DNA from: Acidocella aminolytica 101 = DSM 11237
GTDB taxonomy: Bacteria > Pseudomonadota > Alphaproteobacteria > Acetobacterales > Acetobacteraceae
Assembly: GCF_900129125.1 (NCBI RefSeq)
Contig: NZ_FQVJ01000009.1
Location: forward strand, 55,802 to 119,801
Direction of reading: 5' to 3'
DNA length: 64,000 nucleotides
In this document: piece by piece, positions 37,289 to 44,949 of the stretch
How positions within the stretch are numbered: the first letter of the stretch is position 1
Layout of the letters: each line of letters opens with the position of its first letter
Notes under the pieces: generated by a model
Seen by the model: only the letters and a program-made list of their open reading frames with translations
Database searches by the model: none
Told to the model about the DNA's origin: nothing
Position numbers and translations under genes: made by a program

Positions 37289-37834
37289 CTAAAGACGATA
37301 GCGTGGCTGGGCGAGTTGCAAGCAGATTTCGTCTGCCAGCGCCCAGCGCACCCGCACCGGCAGGTTCTCCCCATTCGGCAATTCCAGCGTGAACACTCCA
37401 AACAGCACGGGCGGCTCCGGCAGGCTGACCCGGTACAGCTCCCCATGCGTGCCGAGCAGCTGGCAGTCATGGACGATCTTTTCCCCTTGCTCGCCGGTTA
37501 GAATCAGCCTTGTCACCGGGTCGAGAATTTCCAGCCCCAGCATATTGCCCTGGCTCCAGCGCAACCCCACGGTGCGGGCCCATCCGCCACTATGTTCCAG
37601 CATCAGCGCCTGACCCACGGCAAAATGCCGCCCGGCATCCGGCGAAGGGGACAGGATCACCGCCCGGTAGCCAATGGCGGAGCTGTTGGTGATCCGGCAT
37701 TTATACTGGCGCTTTTGCCCAGGCACGCGTAAAAAACTGCGTTGGGCGAGGTGGCTGCCATTTTCCACCTCCTGGCGATGCGCCAAACGCCGTTCACCGG
37801 GCGGTGGTGAGACAGGACTAATTTGCGAAAGCAT
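37289..37834 (-). CDS. PilZ-like domain protein
   Basis: A 181-aa soluble protein. The segment KRQYKCRITNSSAIGYRAVIL resembles the PilZ arrangement of an RxxxR-like basic lead followed by (D/N)xSxxG, and a second beta-rich half (LPNGENLPVRVRWALADEICLQL) could be a degenerate second copy. PilZ domains bind cyclic di-GMP and often control exopolysaccharide or motility. The canonical RxxxR is not clearly intact, so binding is uncertain. Monocistronic, beside an acyltransferase. Confidence 0.55.
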   Translation of the reverse strand: MLSQISPVSPPPGERRLAHRQEVENGSHLAQRSFLRVPGQKRQYKCRITNSSAIGYRAVILSPSPDAGRHFAVGQALMLEHSGGWARTVGLRWSQGNMLGLEILDPVTRLILTGEQGEKIVHDCQLLGTHGELYRVSLPEPPVLFGVFTLELPNGENLPVRVRWALADEICLQLAQPRYRL

Positions 37835-37943
37835 CCTTGGTTCCTTCCAACTGTTTCGCTGTTGCGTGAGGCGGACCAGGATTGTCTGGTCCCCGTGGAG
37901 CGGAACTTTGCGGCGGAAGGGTTAAGGTTTTCTTTCGATTCTG

Positions 37944-37977
37944 AAAAAACCTGAGGGGTGCATGGCTTTTCCCCTCA
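37944..37977 (-). terminator. Rho-independent terminator of the acyltransferase gene
   Basis: On the minus strand TGAGGGG, a 12-nt loop, CCCCTCA, GG and six T follow the acyltransferase stop codon by a few nucleotides. Confidence 0.8.
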
Positions 37978-37983
37978 AACCTG

Positions 37984-39096
37984 TCAGGCCGTGGCGGGCC
38001 GCCGGACCACAGCCCGGCTGAAGCGCCGCAACCCTTTCTGAATGGGTTGGTCGTAGAAAACGGTTACAAACTGCGATGCGGCATAAATCACCACCAACCC
38101 GGCTAAAAATAGAAAATACATGCTGAAACCGCCGAATCTGAGATGCGCGGCATTGGCGTGGAACACCAGCATCAGCGGTGTGTGCAAAATATAAAGCGGA
38201 TAGGAGAGGGCGCCCAGAGTTGCGGCGAGCCGCGGCAGGCGCAGCTTTCCATTGCGCTCCAGCCCGGCCACGCCAAGCAGCAAAGCGGCCAGCACGAGGC
38301 AGAACACCATCACAAAAGCCGGGGGGCCATACGCATCGCCCCATTTGATATACGGCAGGGCAAGCAGCCCAGCGATACACCCAAAGGCGGTCAGCACCGC
38401 GCTCCATGTTACTCCTGGCCGCCATTTCACGGCCAGAATACCCGCCAGCAATCCGGCGAAGAAATAGAAATCCTGATAGGCCGTGAATTTATCCGCCCAG
38501 CCGCTGGAGAGTTTGTTGATCAGATAAGGCGGGGGCAGATGCAATATGCCCAACAGCCCATGTGGCGCCCAGCGCCAGAACACGGCGAAAATCCACAAGG
38601 CCAGAATCGGACGGCCGATATAAGGCAGCAAGGCGAGGCCGAACATAATGTAAAAGGACATCTCATACCGCAAGGTCCAGGCCGGGGCGATGAATTCGGC
38701 ATTGCTCCATGGCACCAGCGAGAAGAGCCGGAAACTGAAATCCGGCGTCATGAAGCCGTAGAGGTAGTAAGCGGGAATGCACAGCGCCAGCCAGTAAACC
38801 GGATAAATCCGGCAGGCGCGCCGCCACCAGAATTTAAGCGGCGAGGTCAGACGGCCGAAATCCTGATGATGCGCGCTGGCCATCACAAACCCGGAGAGCA
38901 CAAAGAAATATTGCACCCCCAGCGCACCGGGGGCCGCGAATCCGCCAAAAATCTGTTGCCCTGCCCTAGCGTGGCTGTTCACCTCCGGCAGCCAATGGGT
39001 GAGCACCACCACGGAAGCTGCCAGAAACCGGCCTAATTCCAGCGTGTACAGCTTTTCTTTGGCTGCCTTACCAGGCTCTGTTTGCGTTATCGCCAT
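37984..39096 (-). CDS. Acyltransferase family 3 membrane protein (O-acetyltransferase-like)
   Basis: A ~370-aa protein with about ten predicted transmembrane helices, of the OatA/ExoZ-like acyltransferase 3 family. Signature features are ELGRFLAASVVVLTHW with the catalytic-type His, the FFVLSGFVMA helix, FWWRRACRIYPVYW and YPLYILHTPLMLVFH. Such enzymes O-acylate exopolysaccharides, lipid A sugars or peptidoglycan. ATG 39096 is chosen because the conserved first helix begins ~20 residues later; longer starts add polar residues. It lies close to the polysaccharide region 40.7-48.8 kb. Confidence 0.85.
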   Translation of the reverse strand: MAITQTEPGKAAKEKLYTLELGRFLAASVVVLTHWLPEVNSHARAGQQIFGGFAAPGALGVQYFFVLSGFVMASAHHQDFGRLTSPLKFWWRRACRIYPVYWLALCIPAYYLYGFMTPDFSFRLFSLVPWSNAEFIAPAWTLRYEMSFYIMFGLALLPYIGRPILALWIFAVFWRWAPHGLLGILHLPPPYLINKLSSGWADKFTAYQDFYFFAGLLAGILAVKWRPGVTWSAVLTAFGCIAGLLALPYIKWGDAYGPPAFVMVFCLVLAALLLGVAGLERNGKLRLPRLAATLGALSYPLYILHTPLMLVFHANAAHLRFGGFSMYFLFLAGLVVIYAASQFVTVFYDQPIQKGLRRFSRAVVRRPATA

Positions 39097-39181
39097 CTGT
39101 TCGTGCCGCCTTATTTGGTTGCCTCTTTCGCCGGGCAGCACTTAGGGGGGAAGTGGCAGCGGAATCAACTGAGGGGAAAAT

Positions 39182-39255
39182 TGGAGCGGGTAGCGGGAAT
39201 CGAACCCGCGCATTCAGCTTGGGAAGCTGACAGGCTACCATTACATCATACCCGC
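39182..39255 (-). tRNA. tRNA-Gly (anticodon CCC)
   Basis: A complete 74-nt cloverleaf with encoded CCA. The acceptor stem is GCGGGTA/TACCCGC, the anticodon arm TCAGC-TTCCCAA-GCTGA places CCC at 34-36, and the T-arm GCGGG-TTCGATT-CCCGC is standard. It reads GGG glycine codons. Confidence 0.96.
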
Positions 39256-39315
39256 CTGCGAGGGCGTTCATAATCCGATGGCATTGACCGCGCAAGCCAT
39301 GCGGCGTACGCCAAA

Positions 39316-39396
39316 TGCACCTCGCGATTTGTCCGGCCGGATTGCGGCGAGGCTTCCTTGCGGGGGAGAGGCAAAATAAGCGCGCTAAAGAGGCTT
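39316..39396 (+). promoter_or_regulatory. SAM-II riboswitch (variant with inserted hairpin)
   Basis: Stem P1 is CCTCGC (39320-39325) with GCGAGG (39347-39352). The loop begins GATTTG and contains CCGG...ATTGC, matching the SAM-II pattern GATTT-CCG-TTGC. The conserved 3' strand GCTAAAGAGG (39384-39393) is preceded by AAAATAAG, allowing the pseudoknot with the loop. Between them an extra hairpin CTTCC/GGGAG is inserted, which most SAM-II sequences lack. A second hairpin GGCACG-GTTG-CGTGCC (39399-39414) may belong to the expression platform. SAM binding would lower metZ expression, and metZ is a classic SAM-II target. Confidence 0.82.
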
Positions 39397-39467
39397 GCGG
39401 CACGGTTGCGTGCCGGGTTCTCCTGTGGCCGGATGAACGCGTTGTTTTTAAGATTGGGCCACGAACA

Positions 39468-40652
39468 ATGTCCGAACCGCTGAAAACCCGCCTCGCCACG
39501 GATCTGATCCATGCCGGGCGTATCCGTACCAATCTGGAGGAGAACGGCGAAGCCCTCTTCCTGACCTCCGGCTTCACCTATGAAAGCGCGGAGATGGCCG
39601 AGTCTGTGTTCGCCAACCAGGCCGACCATTATCAATATTCCCGCTTCGCCAACCCGACCGTGACAATGCTCCAGGACTGCCTGGCCAAGATTGACGGTGC
39701 CGAGGCCTGCCGCGCCACGGCCACCGGCATGGCGGCGGTTCATGCGGCGGTGATGTGCGGGATCAAGGCCGGGGACCGTGTTGTGGCCTCGCGGGCTTTG
39801 TTCGGCTCGTGTCACTGGATCATCTCCACCCTGCTGCCGCAATACGGCATTGAGAGCGTGTTTGTGGATGGCGGGGATCTGGAAGGCTGGAAAGCTGCGC
39901 TGAGTCAGCCTGCCGCCCTAGTTCTGCTTGAAAGCCCCTCCAACCCGATGCTGGACATTGTGGACCTGCGCGCCGTCTCCGCGCTGGCGCACGAGGCCGG
40001 GGCGATTGTGGTGGTGGATAATGTGTTCGCCACCCCGCTGCTGCAAAAGCCGCTGGAGCTGGGCGCGGATGTGGTGGTGTATTCCGCCACCAAGCACATG
40101 GACGGCCAGGGTCGCGTGCTGGGCGGGGCGGTGCTGTCCTCCAAAAAATGGATCGAGGAAGTGTTCCAGCCCTTCTTCCGCAATACCGGCCCGTCTATCT
40201 CGCCCTTCAATGCCTGGGTGATCCTCAAGGGGCTGGAGACGATGCAACTGCGCGTGAAGGCACAGAGCGAAAACGCCGAGGTCGTGGCGCGGTTCCTAGA
40301 GGGGCATCCGAAAATCCAGCGCGCCTTGTATCCGACCCTGGACTCCTTCAAGCAGCGTGAACTGGCGATGAGCCAGATGAGCGGCGGCGGCACGCTGGTG
40401 GCGTTTGAGCTGAAGGGGAGCAAGGCGGAGGCGTTCCGCATGATGAACGCGTTCCGGATTATCACGATTTCGAATAACCTGGGCGACACCAAATCCCTCG
40501 CCACGCACCCGGCCACCACGACCCACATGAAGATCGGCCCAGGGGAACGCGCCAAGCTCGGCATTACCGATGGCACGATCCGCCTCTCGGTGGGGCTGGA
40601 GGATGCGCGGGATCTGATCGAGGATCTGACCCAGGCGCTCGATCAGGTTTAA
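39468..40652 (+). CDS. metZ: O-succinylhomoserine sulfhydrylase
   Basis: A 394-aa PLP enzyme of the Cys/Met metabolism family, making homocysteine directly from O-succinylhomoserine and sulfide. The PLP lysine lies in YSATKHMDGQGRVLGG (~206-221), and the N-terminal TSGFTYESAEMAES with YSRFANPT and ATATGMAAV is typical of MetZ rather than MetB. ATG 39468 is preceded by the riboswitch leader; an upstream in-frame start at 39315 would translate through the aptamer. Ribosome binding site is weak, consistent with translational control. Confidence 0.92.
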   Translation: MSEPLKTRLATDLIHAGRIRTNLEENGEALFLTSGFTYESAEMAESVFANQADHYQYSRFANPTVTMLQDCLAKIDGAEACRATATGMAAVHAAVMCGIKAGDRVVASRALFGSCHWIISTLLPQYGIESVFVDGGDLEGWKAALSQPAALVLLESPSNPMLDIVDLRAVSALAHEAGAIVVVDNVFATPLLQKPLELGADVVVYSATKHMDGQGRVLGGAVLSSKKWIEEVFQPFFRNTGPSISPFNAWVILKGLETMQLRVKAQSENAEVVARFLEGHPKIQRALYPTLDSFKQRELAMSQMSGGGTLVAFELKGSKAEAFRMMNAFRIITISNNLGDTKSLATHPATTTHMKIGPGERAKLGITDGTIRLSVGLEDARDLIEDLTQALDQV

Positions 40653-40660
40653 GCCTGAGA

Positions 40661-40686
40661 GGCCGGGTGATCCCCCGGCCTTTTTT
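40661..40686 (+). terminator. Rho-independent terminator of metZ
   Basis: GGCCGGG (40661-40667), a 6-nt loop, CCCGGCC (40674-40680), then six T. The T-run overlaps the last codons of the opposing WecA-like gene. Confidence 0.88.
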
Positions 40687-41758
40687 ATTTGGACCAACGC
40701 CCCAGCCCCGCGCGGCGGGCGCGGGCGGCGACATAGAAGGTCCAGACCGCCTGCACCAGCAACGGCACCAGCCCGATCCAGAGTCGGGGCATGGAGGGGG
40801 TGCTGATAAAGGCAATGGCGGTAAGACCGCCCAGCCCCGCGAACAGCCAATGGATGATGGCGACGGTTTCGGCGTTCATGCCCGCCCGGCGCACCACCTG
40901 GTACAGATGGCCATTATGCGCGCGGGCAATGTTTTCACCCGCCAGCAGGCGCCGGACCAGCGTGAAGCTGACATCGTACAACACGCCTGACAGCAGAAAC
41001 GGCACCAGCAGGAAGGAGAGCTGAACCTGCTCAAACCGCGCGGCGGCGATGCCGAACAAAGCCAGCATGAAGCCGCAGAACTGGCTGCCGACATCGCCCA
41101 TGAAAATCCGCGCCTTGGGGTAGTTGAAAGGCAGAAATCCCAGCACCCCACCCGCCAGCAGCAAGGAGGCGGTATATATGAAAAATCCGCCCAGCACCCC
41201 GGCAATTCCCGCCAAAAACAGGCAGGAGATGAGCGTGACCCCTGCGGCGAGGCCGTTCAGCCCGTCGATGAAATTCATCGAGTTGGTGACGAACAGCAGA
41301 AACCCAACTGTCAGCGGCAGGCCAGCCCAACCGAGATCGACATAGCCCCAATAAGGCAGGGCGATGCTGTGCAGCCACAGGCCGGAGGCCACGGCGGTGA
41401 GGGCCGCGACGAATTGCCCGCCAAGTTTGACCTTGTAGGGCATGTTCTTAATGTCATCTAACAGCGACACCAGCGCTATAAGCACGGCCGCGGCGATCAC
41501 GCCGATGAAATACGGCTCCGCGATTCGTGACACCTGGGCGTAGCGGTAGAGCAGCAGCACGCCAAGCAGGAAGGCGCAGACGATTCCCACCCCGCCGGAT
41601 TTGGGGGTGGTGGTGCTGTGGGCTTTTCGGGCGTCTGGGTGGTCCGGCACGCCAATAGTGATCATGACCCGGACAATAATGCCCGAAAAAATCGCGAGCC
41701 CGCCCATCAGGGCGAGATGACGCGGCAATGACAAAGCGGTAAGGGTCGTGAGAATCAT
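40685..41758 (-). CDS. WecA/MraY-like undecaprenyl-phosphate sugar-1-phosphate transferase
   Basis: A ~357-aa polytopic enzyme of the GT4/MraY superfamily that links a sugar-1-phosphate to undecaprenyl phosphate, starting a polysaccharide. Motifs: PDHPDARKAHSTTTPKSGG, then LVSLLDDIKNMPYKVKLGGQF, TNSMNFIDGLNGLAAG (aspartates for catalysis), FMGDVGSQFCG, and a cytoplasmic HNGHLYQ. ATG 41758 is chosen, with the upstream extension non-conserved; the ribosome binding site is weak. Divergent from the UDP-glucose dehydrogenase gene. It likely initiates an O-antigen or exopolysaccharide unit. Confidence 0.88.
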   Translation of the reverse strand: MILTTLTALSLPRHLALMGGLAIFSGIIVRVMITIGVPDHPDARKAHSTTTPKSGGVGIVCAFLLGVLLLYRYAQVSRIAEPYFIGVIAAAVLIALVSLLDDIKNMPYKVKLGGQFVAALTAVASGLWLHSIALPYWGYVDLGWAGLPLTVGFLLFVTNSMNFIDGLNGLAAGVTLISCLFLAGIAGVLGGFFIYTASLLLAGGVLGFLPFNYPKARIFMGDVGSQFCGFMLALFGIAAARFEQVQLSFLLVPFLLSGVLYDVSFTLVRRLLAGENIARAHNGHLYQVVRRAGMNAETVAIIHWLFAGLGGLTAIAFISTPSMPRLWIGLVPLLVQAVWTFYVAARARRAGLGRWSK

Positions 41759-41886
41759 GTGGCGCGGACCATGGCTGAAACGGCATGAAATTTGAAGATG
41801 CCGGGATTTCAGAAATACAGGGCTTGCAGCCCCCGCGCCCCCGCGCCAGAAGCAAGACGGAACCATACCGGAGCGGAGTGGCTGGG

Positions 41887-43200
41887 GTGAGAATCGCGAT
41901 TATCGGGGGCGGCTATGTCGGGCTTGTCTCGGGCGCCTGTTTCGCGGAATTCGGCGTGGAGGTGGCGGTTTACGAGGCTGACCCCACCAAGCGCCAGATG
42001 CTGCTCGAGGGGCAGATACCCATTTATGAGCCGGGGCTAGACAAGCTGGTGGCGGGCAATGCCGCGGCTGGACGGCTGACATTTCCGGTGAAGCTGCAAG
42101 ACGCGATCGAGAGGGCTGAGGCGATTTTTATTGCTGTCGGCACCCCCACGCGGCGCGGCGATGGCCATGCGGACCTGACTTATGTGTTCGCGGCGGTGGA
42201 ACAGGTGCTGAAGGTGCTCGACCATCCGGCGGTGATTGTAACCAAATCCACCGTGCCGGTCGGCACCGGGCGGAAAATTCTGGAGATGGTGCGCGAATTG
42301 CGACCTGACTTGGCGGTGGAGGTGGCCTCCAACCCCGAATTTCTGCGCGAGGGCAGCGCGATCACCGACTTCATGCGGCCGGACCGTGTGGTGGTGGGGG
42401 CGGAGAGCGACCGCGCGCGGGAGGTTTTGCGTCAGCTTTACCGGCCGCTTTACCTGCTGGAAACCCCGATCGTGTTTACCGGGTTGGAGACGGCGGAGCT
42501 GATTAAATACGCCGCCAACGGGTTTTTGGCGATGAAGATCACCTTCATCAACGAAATGGCCGATCTTTGCGAGAAGGTGGGCGCGGATGTGAATGACGTA
42601 GCGCGCGGCATTGGGCTGGATGGGCGGATTGGGAAAAAATTCCTGCACGCTGGGCCGGGCTTTGGCGGCTCCTGCTTCCCCAAGGACACGTTGGCGCTGA
42701 TGCGCATTGCCGAGGAGGCGGGCGCGCCGTCCCGGCTGGTGCAGTCTGTAGTGGCGGTGAATGATGCCCGCAAGGAAGGGTTGGCCGCACGTGTGGTGGC
42801 GGCTTGTGGCGGGGATGTTCAGCATAAAGTGATCGCGGTGCTGGGCCTTGCTTTTAAGCCCGAGACGGATGACATGCGTGAATCACCCGCTTTGCCGCTG
42901 ATTCGCGGGCTGGTCTCGCGCGGGGCGCGGATTCAGGCCTTTGACCCCGAAGCTATTCAGACCGCCCGACCCCTGCTGCCCGAGAGTGTGGTGCTGACGG
43001 AGAGTTCGGCCGAAGCCTTGACCGGGGCGGATGCGCTTGTACTGATCACGGAATGGAACGAATTCCGTGTTTTGGCGCCCGCTCGGCTGAAGGAATTGAT
43101 GCGCGGTAACGTCGTGGTCGATTTTCGTAATGTTTATGACCCGGCGCCTTTGCGCGCGGCGGGCTTTAGCTATGCCAGCATCGGCCGGCCTGAGACATAA
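41887..43200 (+). CDS. ugd: UDP-glucose 6-dehydrogenase
   Basis: A 437-aa enzyme oxidising UDP-glucose to UDP-glucuronate with two NAD+. NAD-binding IAIIGGGYVGLVSGACFAE opens the protein, with VGTPTRRGDG, KSTVPVGTG, and the catalytic cysteine in GPGFGGSCFPKDT (~258-270). Start GTG 41887 has GGAG at 41875-41878; an upstream ATG at 41785 would add a non-conserved 34 residues. It supplies uronic acid donors for the polysaccharide cluster. Confidence 0.95.
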   Translation: MRIAIIGGGYVGLVSGACFAEFGVEVAVYEADPTKRQMLLEGQIPIYEPGLDKLVAGNAAAGRLTFPVKLQDAIERAEAIFIAVGTPTRRGDGHADLTYVFAAVEQVLKVLDHPAVIVTKSTVPVGTGRKILEMVRELRPDLAVEVASNPEFLREGSAITDFMRPDRVVVGAESDRAREVLRQLYRPLYLLETPIVFTGLETAELIKYAANGFLAMKITFINEMADLCEKVGADVNDVARGIGLDGRIGKKFLHAGPGFGGSCFPKDTLALMRIAEEAGAPSRLVQSVVAVNDARKEGLAARVVAACGGDVQHKVIAVLGLAFKPETDDMRESPALPLIRGLVSRGARIQAFDPEAIQTARPLLPESVVLTESSAEALTGADALVLITEWNEFRVLAPARLKELMRGNVVVDFRNVYDPAPLRAAGFSYASIGRPET

Positions 43201-43230
43201 GCCTGTATTCCATCCTGAATCCCGAGCCGT

Positions 43231-44949
43231 ATGAGGATTGACAGCTTGAACGCTTCGCACACGCATTACCCCGATTTTGCCAATCCTGAACTGCTTGAGA
43301 AGATACCCCTGAGTGCCCGCACCATTCTGGATGTGGGCTGCGCGCACGGGGCGTTGGGGGCGGATTATCTGCGCCGAAACCCGGTCTGCCGGGTTCTGGG
43401 CATTGAGATGGATAAGGAAGCCGCCAGCCATGCCCAGGCGCGCCTATCTGAAGTGTTTGTCGGGGATGTGGAAAAAACCCAGATGCCCTTCGAGGTGCCG
43501 GACGGCATTGACTGCATTATTTATGGCGATGTGCTGGAGCATCTGACCGACCCTTGGGCGGTGCTGAAGGAGCATGCCAAATATCTCTCCCCGCATGGTA
43601 CCGTGCTGGTCTGTATGCCGAATATTGAGCATTGGAGCTTTGTGGCGAGGGTTCTGACTGGCAATTTCGATTATGACGAGCAGGGGTTGTTCGACCGCAC
43701 GCATCTGCGCTGGTTCACCCCGCGCACTATGGCCCGGGCACTGACGGATGCCGGGCTGGAGTTGTCTGACGCCGCGCCCCGGCCGATTGCGCTGGGGCCC
43801 GCAGAGAAATTCACCGCCGCGATGGCCCCCGCGCTGGAGACTTTGGGGGTTGATCCCAAGGAATATCTCAACCGCTGCGCGCCGTTGCAGGTGATCTGGC
43901 GGGCGCGCAAGGTCGTGCAGCAAAGGCTGGAGGTGAATGCCACCATGCTGGCCCCGCAGGGCGGTGTGTCTGATGTGCGAGTGGTGGAGCCGCTGCGCGC
44001 TTTGCGGACGGACAGCGCGCTGCTGACCAGCATTATCGCCGAGCAGGATTTGCGTCCGCGTCTGGCGGAGGCGCCGCGTATTGCCATTCTGCACCGGCCT
44101 TTGCTGGTAGGAGAGGCTGGGCTGGCACGAGTTCGCGCGCTGCTGAAGCAGGATTATGTGGTAGTGAGTGAGTTCGACGATCACCCGATGTTCATGGAAG
44201 AACGCGGGGTGAAGATGGAGGATTTGCTGACATTTAGGGGGGTGCATGCAGTGCAGACCAGCACGCCCACGCTGGCTGAGGCGCTGCTGCGGGAAAATGC
44301 CGAGCTGGCGGTGTTCCCGAATGCCGTGTTCGAGCTGCCCCGGGTACGGAATTTTCAGGACACCGAACATCTGACGATGTTCTTTGGCGCGCTGAACCGG
44401 CAGAAGGACTGGGCGCCGCTGATGCCGGTACTGAACGAGGTGGCGAGGGCCGTGGGGGACAGGCTACGATTCCGGGTGGTGTTTGATGAAGCGTTCTTTA
44501 ACGCGCTGGAGACGCCGCATAAAAGCTTTGAGCCGGAGTTGGTGGATTATGCTAGCTATCTCAATGAGTTGTCGGCGGCGGATATCAGCTTCATGCCGCT
44601 TGGGGATACCCCGTTCAACCGTGCCAAGTCGGATCTGAAATTCATTGAGGCCGGTGCGGCGCGGGTCTGCGCGCTGGCTAGTCATGTGGTTTATGAAGGC
44701 TCGATCCAGGATGGAACGACCGGCGTGCTGTTCCGTAGCCCGGCGGAGTTACGCGCGACGCTGCTGCGGTTGCTGGCCTATCCGGAGGCGACGCGGCGGA
44801 TCGCGGATGCGGCTCGCGCTTATGTCGCGCAGAACCGCATGATGGCTTACCAGGTCCAGGCGCGGTCTGACTGGTACCGGGCGTTGTGGGAACGCCGGGC
44901 CGAGTTGAATGAGGCGCTGAAGCAACGTGTCCCGGAATTGTTTGCATGA
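43231..44949 (+). CDS. Fusion of SAM methyltransferase and GT-B glycosyltransferase
   Basis: A 572-aa two-domain protein. The N-terminal ~200 residues are a class I methyltransferase: ILDVGCAHGALGADYL (motif I, ~32-47), GIEMDKEAASHAQ, YGDVLEHLTDPW and SPHGTVLVCMPN. The C-terminal ~270 residues look like a glycosyltransferase GT-B C-domain, with MFFGALNRQKDWAPLMPVLNEV, LSAADISFMPLGDTPFNRAKSDLKFIEAGA and TGVLFRSPAELRATLLRLL. It could methylate and transfer a sugar during polysaccharide capping or chain-length control. ATG 43231 has a poor ribosome binding site. Its end overlaps the next gene (ATGA). Confidence 0.78.
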   Translation: MRIDSLNASHTHYPDFANPELLEKIPLSARTILDVGCAHGALGADYLRRNPVCRVLGIEMDKEAASHAQARLSEVFVGDVEKTQMPFEVPDGIDCIIYGDVLEHLTDPWAVLKEHAKYLSPHGTVLVCMPNIEHWSFVARVLTGNFDYDEQGLFDRTHLRWFTPRTMARALTDAGLELSDAAPRPIALGPAEKFTAAMAPALETLGVDPKEYLNRCAPLQVIWRARKVVQQRLEVNATMLAPQGGVSDVRVVEPLRALRTDSALLTSIIAEQDLRPRLAEAPRIAILHRPLLVGEAGLARVRALLKQDYVVVSEFDDHPMFMEERGVKMEDLLTFRGVHAVQTSTPTLAEALLRENAELAVFPNAVFELPRVRNFQDTEHLTMFFGALNRQKDWAPLMPVLNEVARAVGDRLRFRVVFDEAFFNALETPHKSFEPELVDYASYLNELSAADISFMPLGDTPFNRAKSDLKFIEAGAARVCALASHVVYEGSIQDGTTGVLFRSPAELRATLLRLLAYPEATRRIADAARAYVAQNRMMAYQVQARSDWYRALWERRAELNEALKQRVPELFA

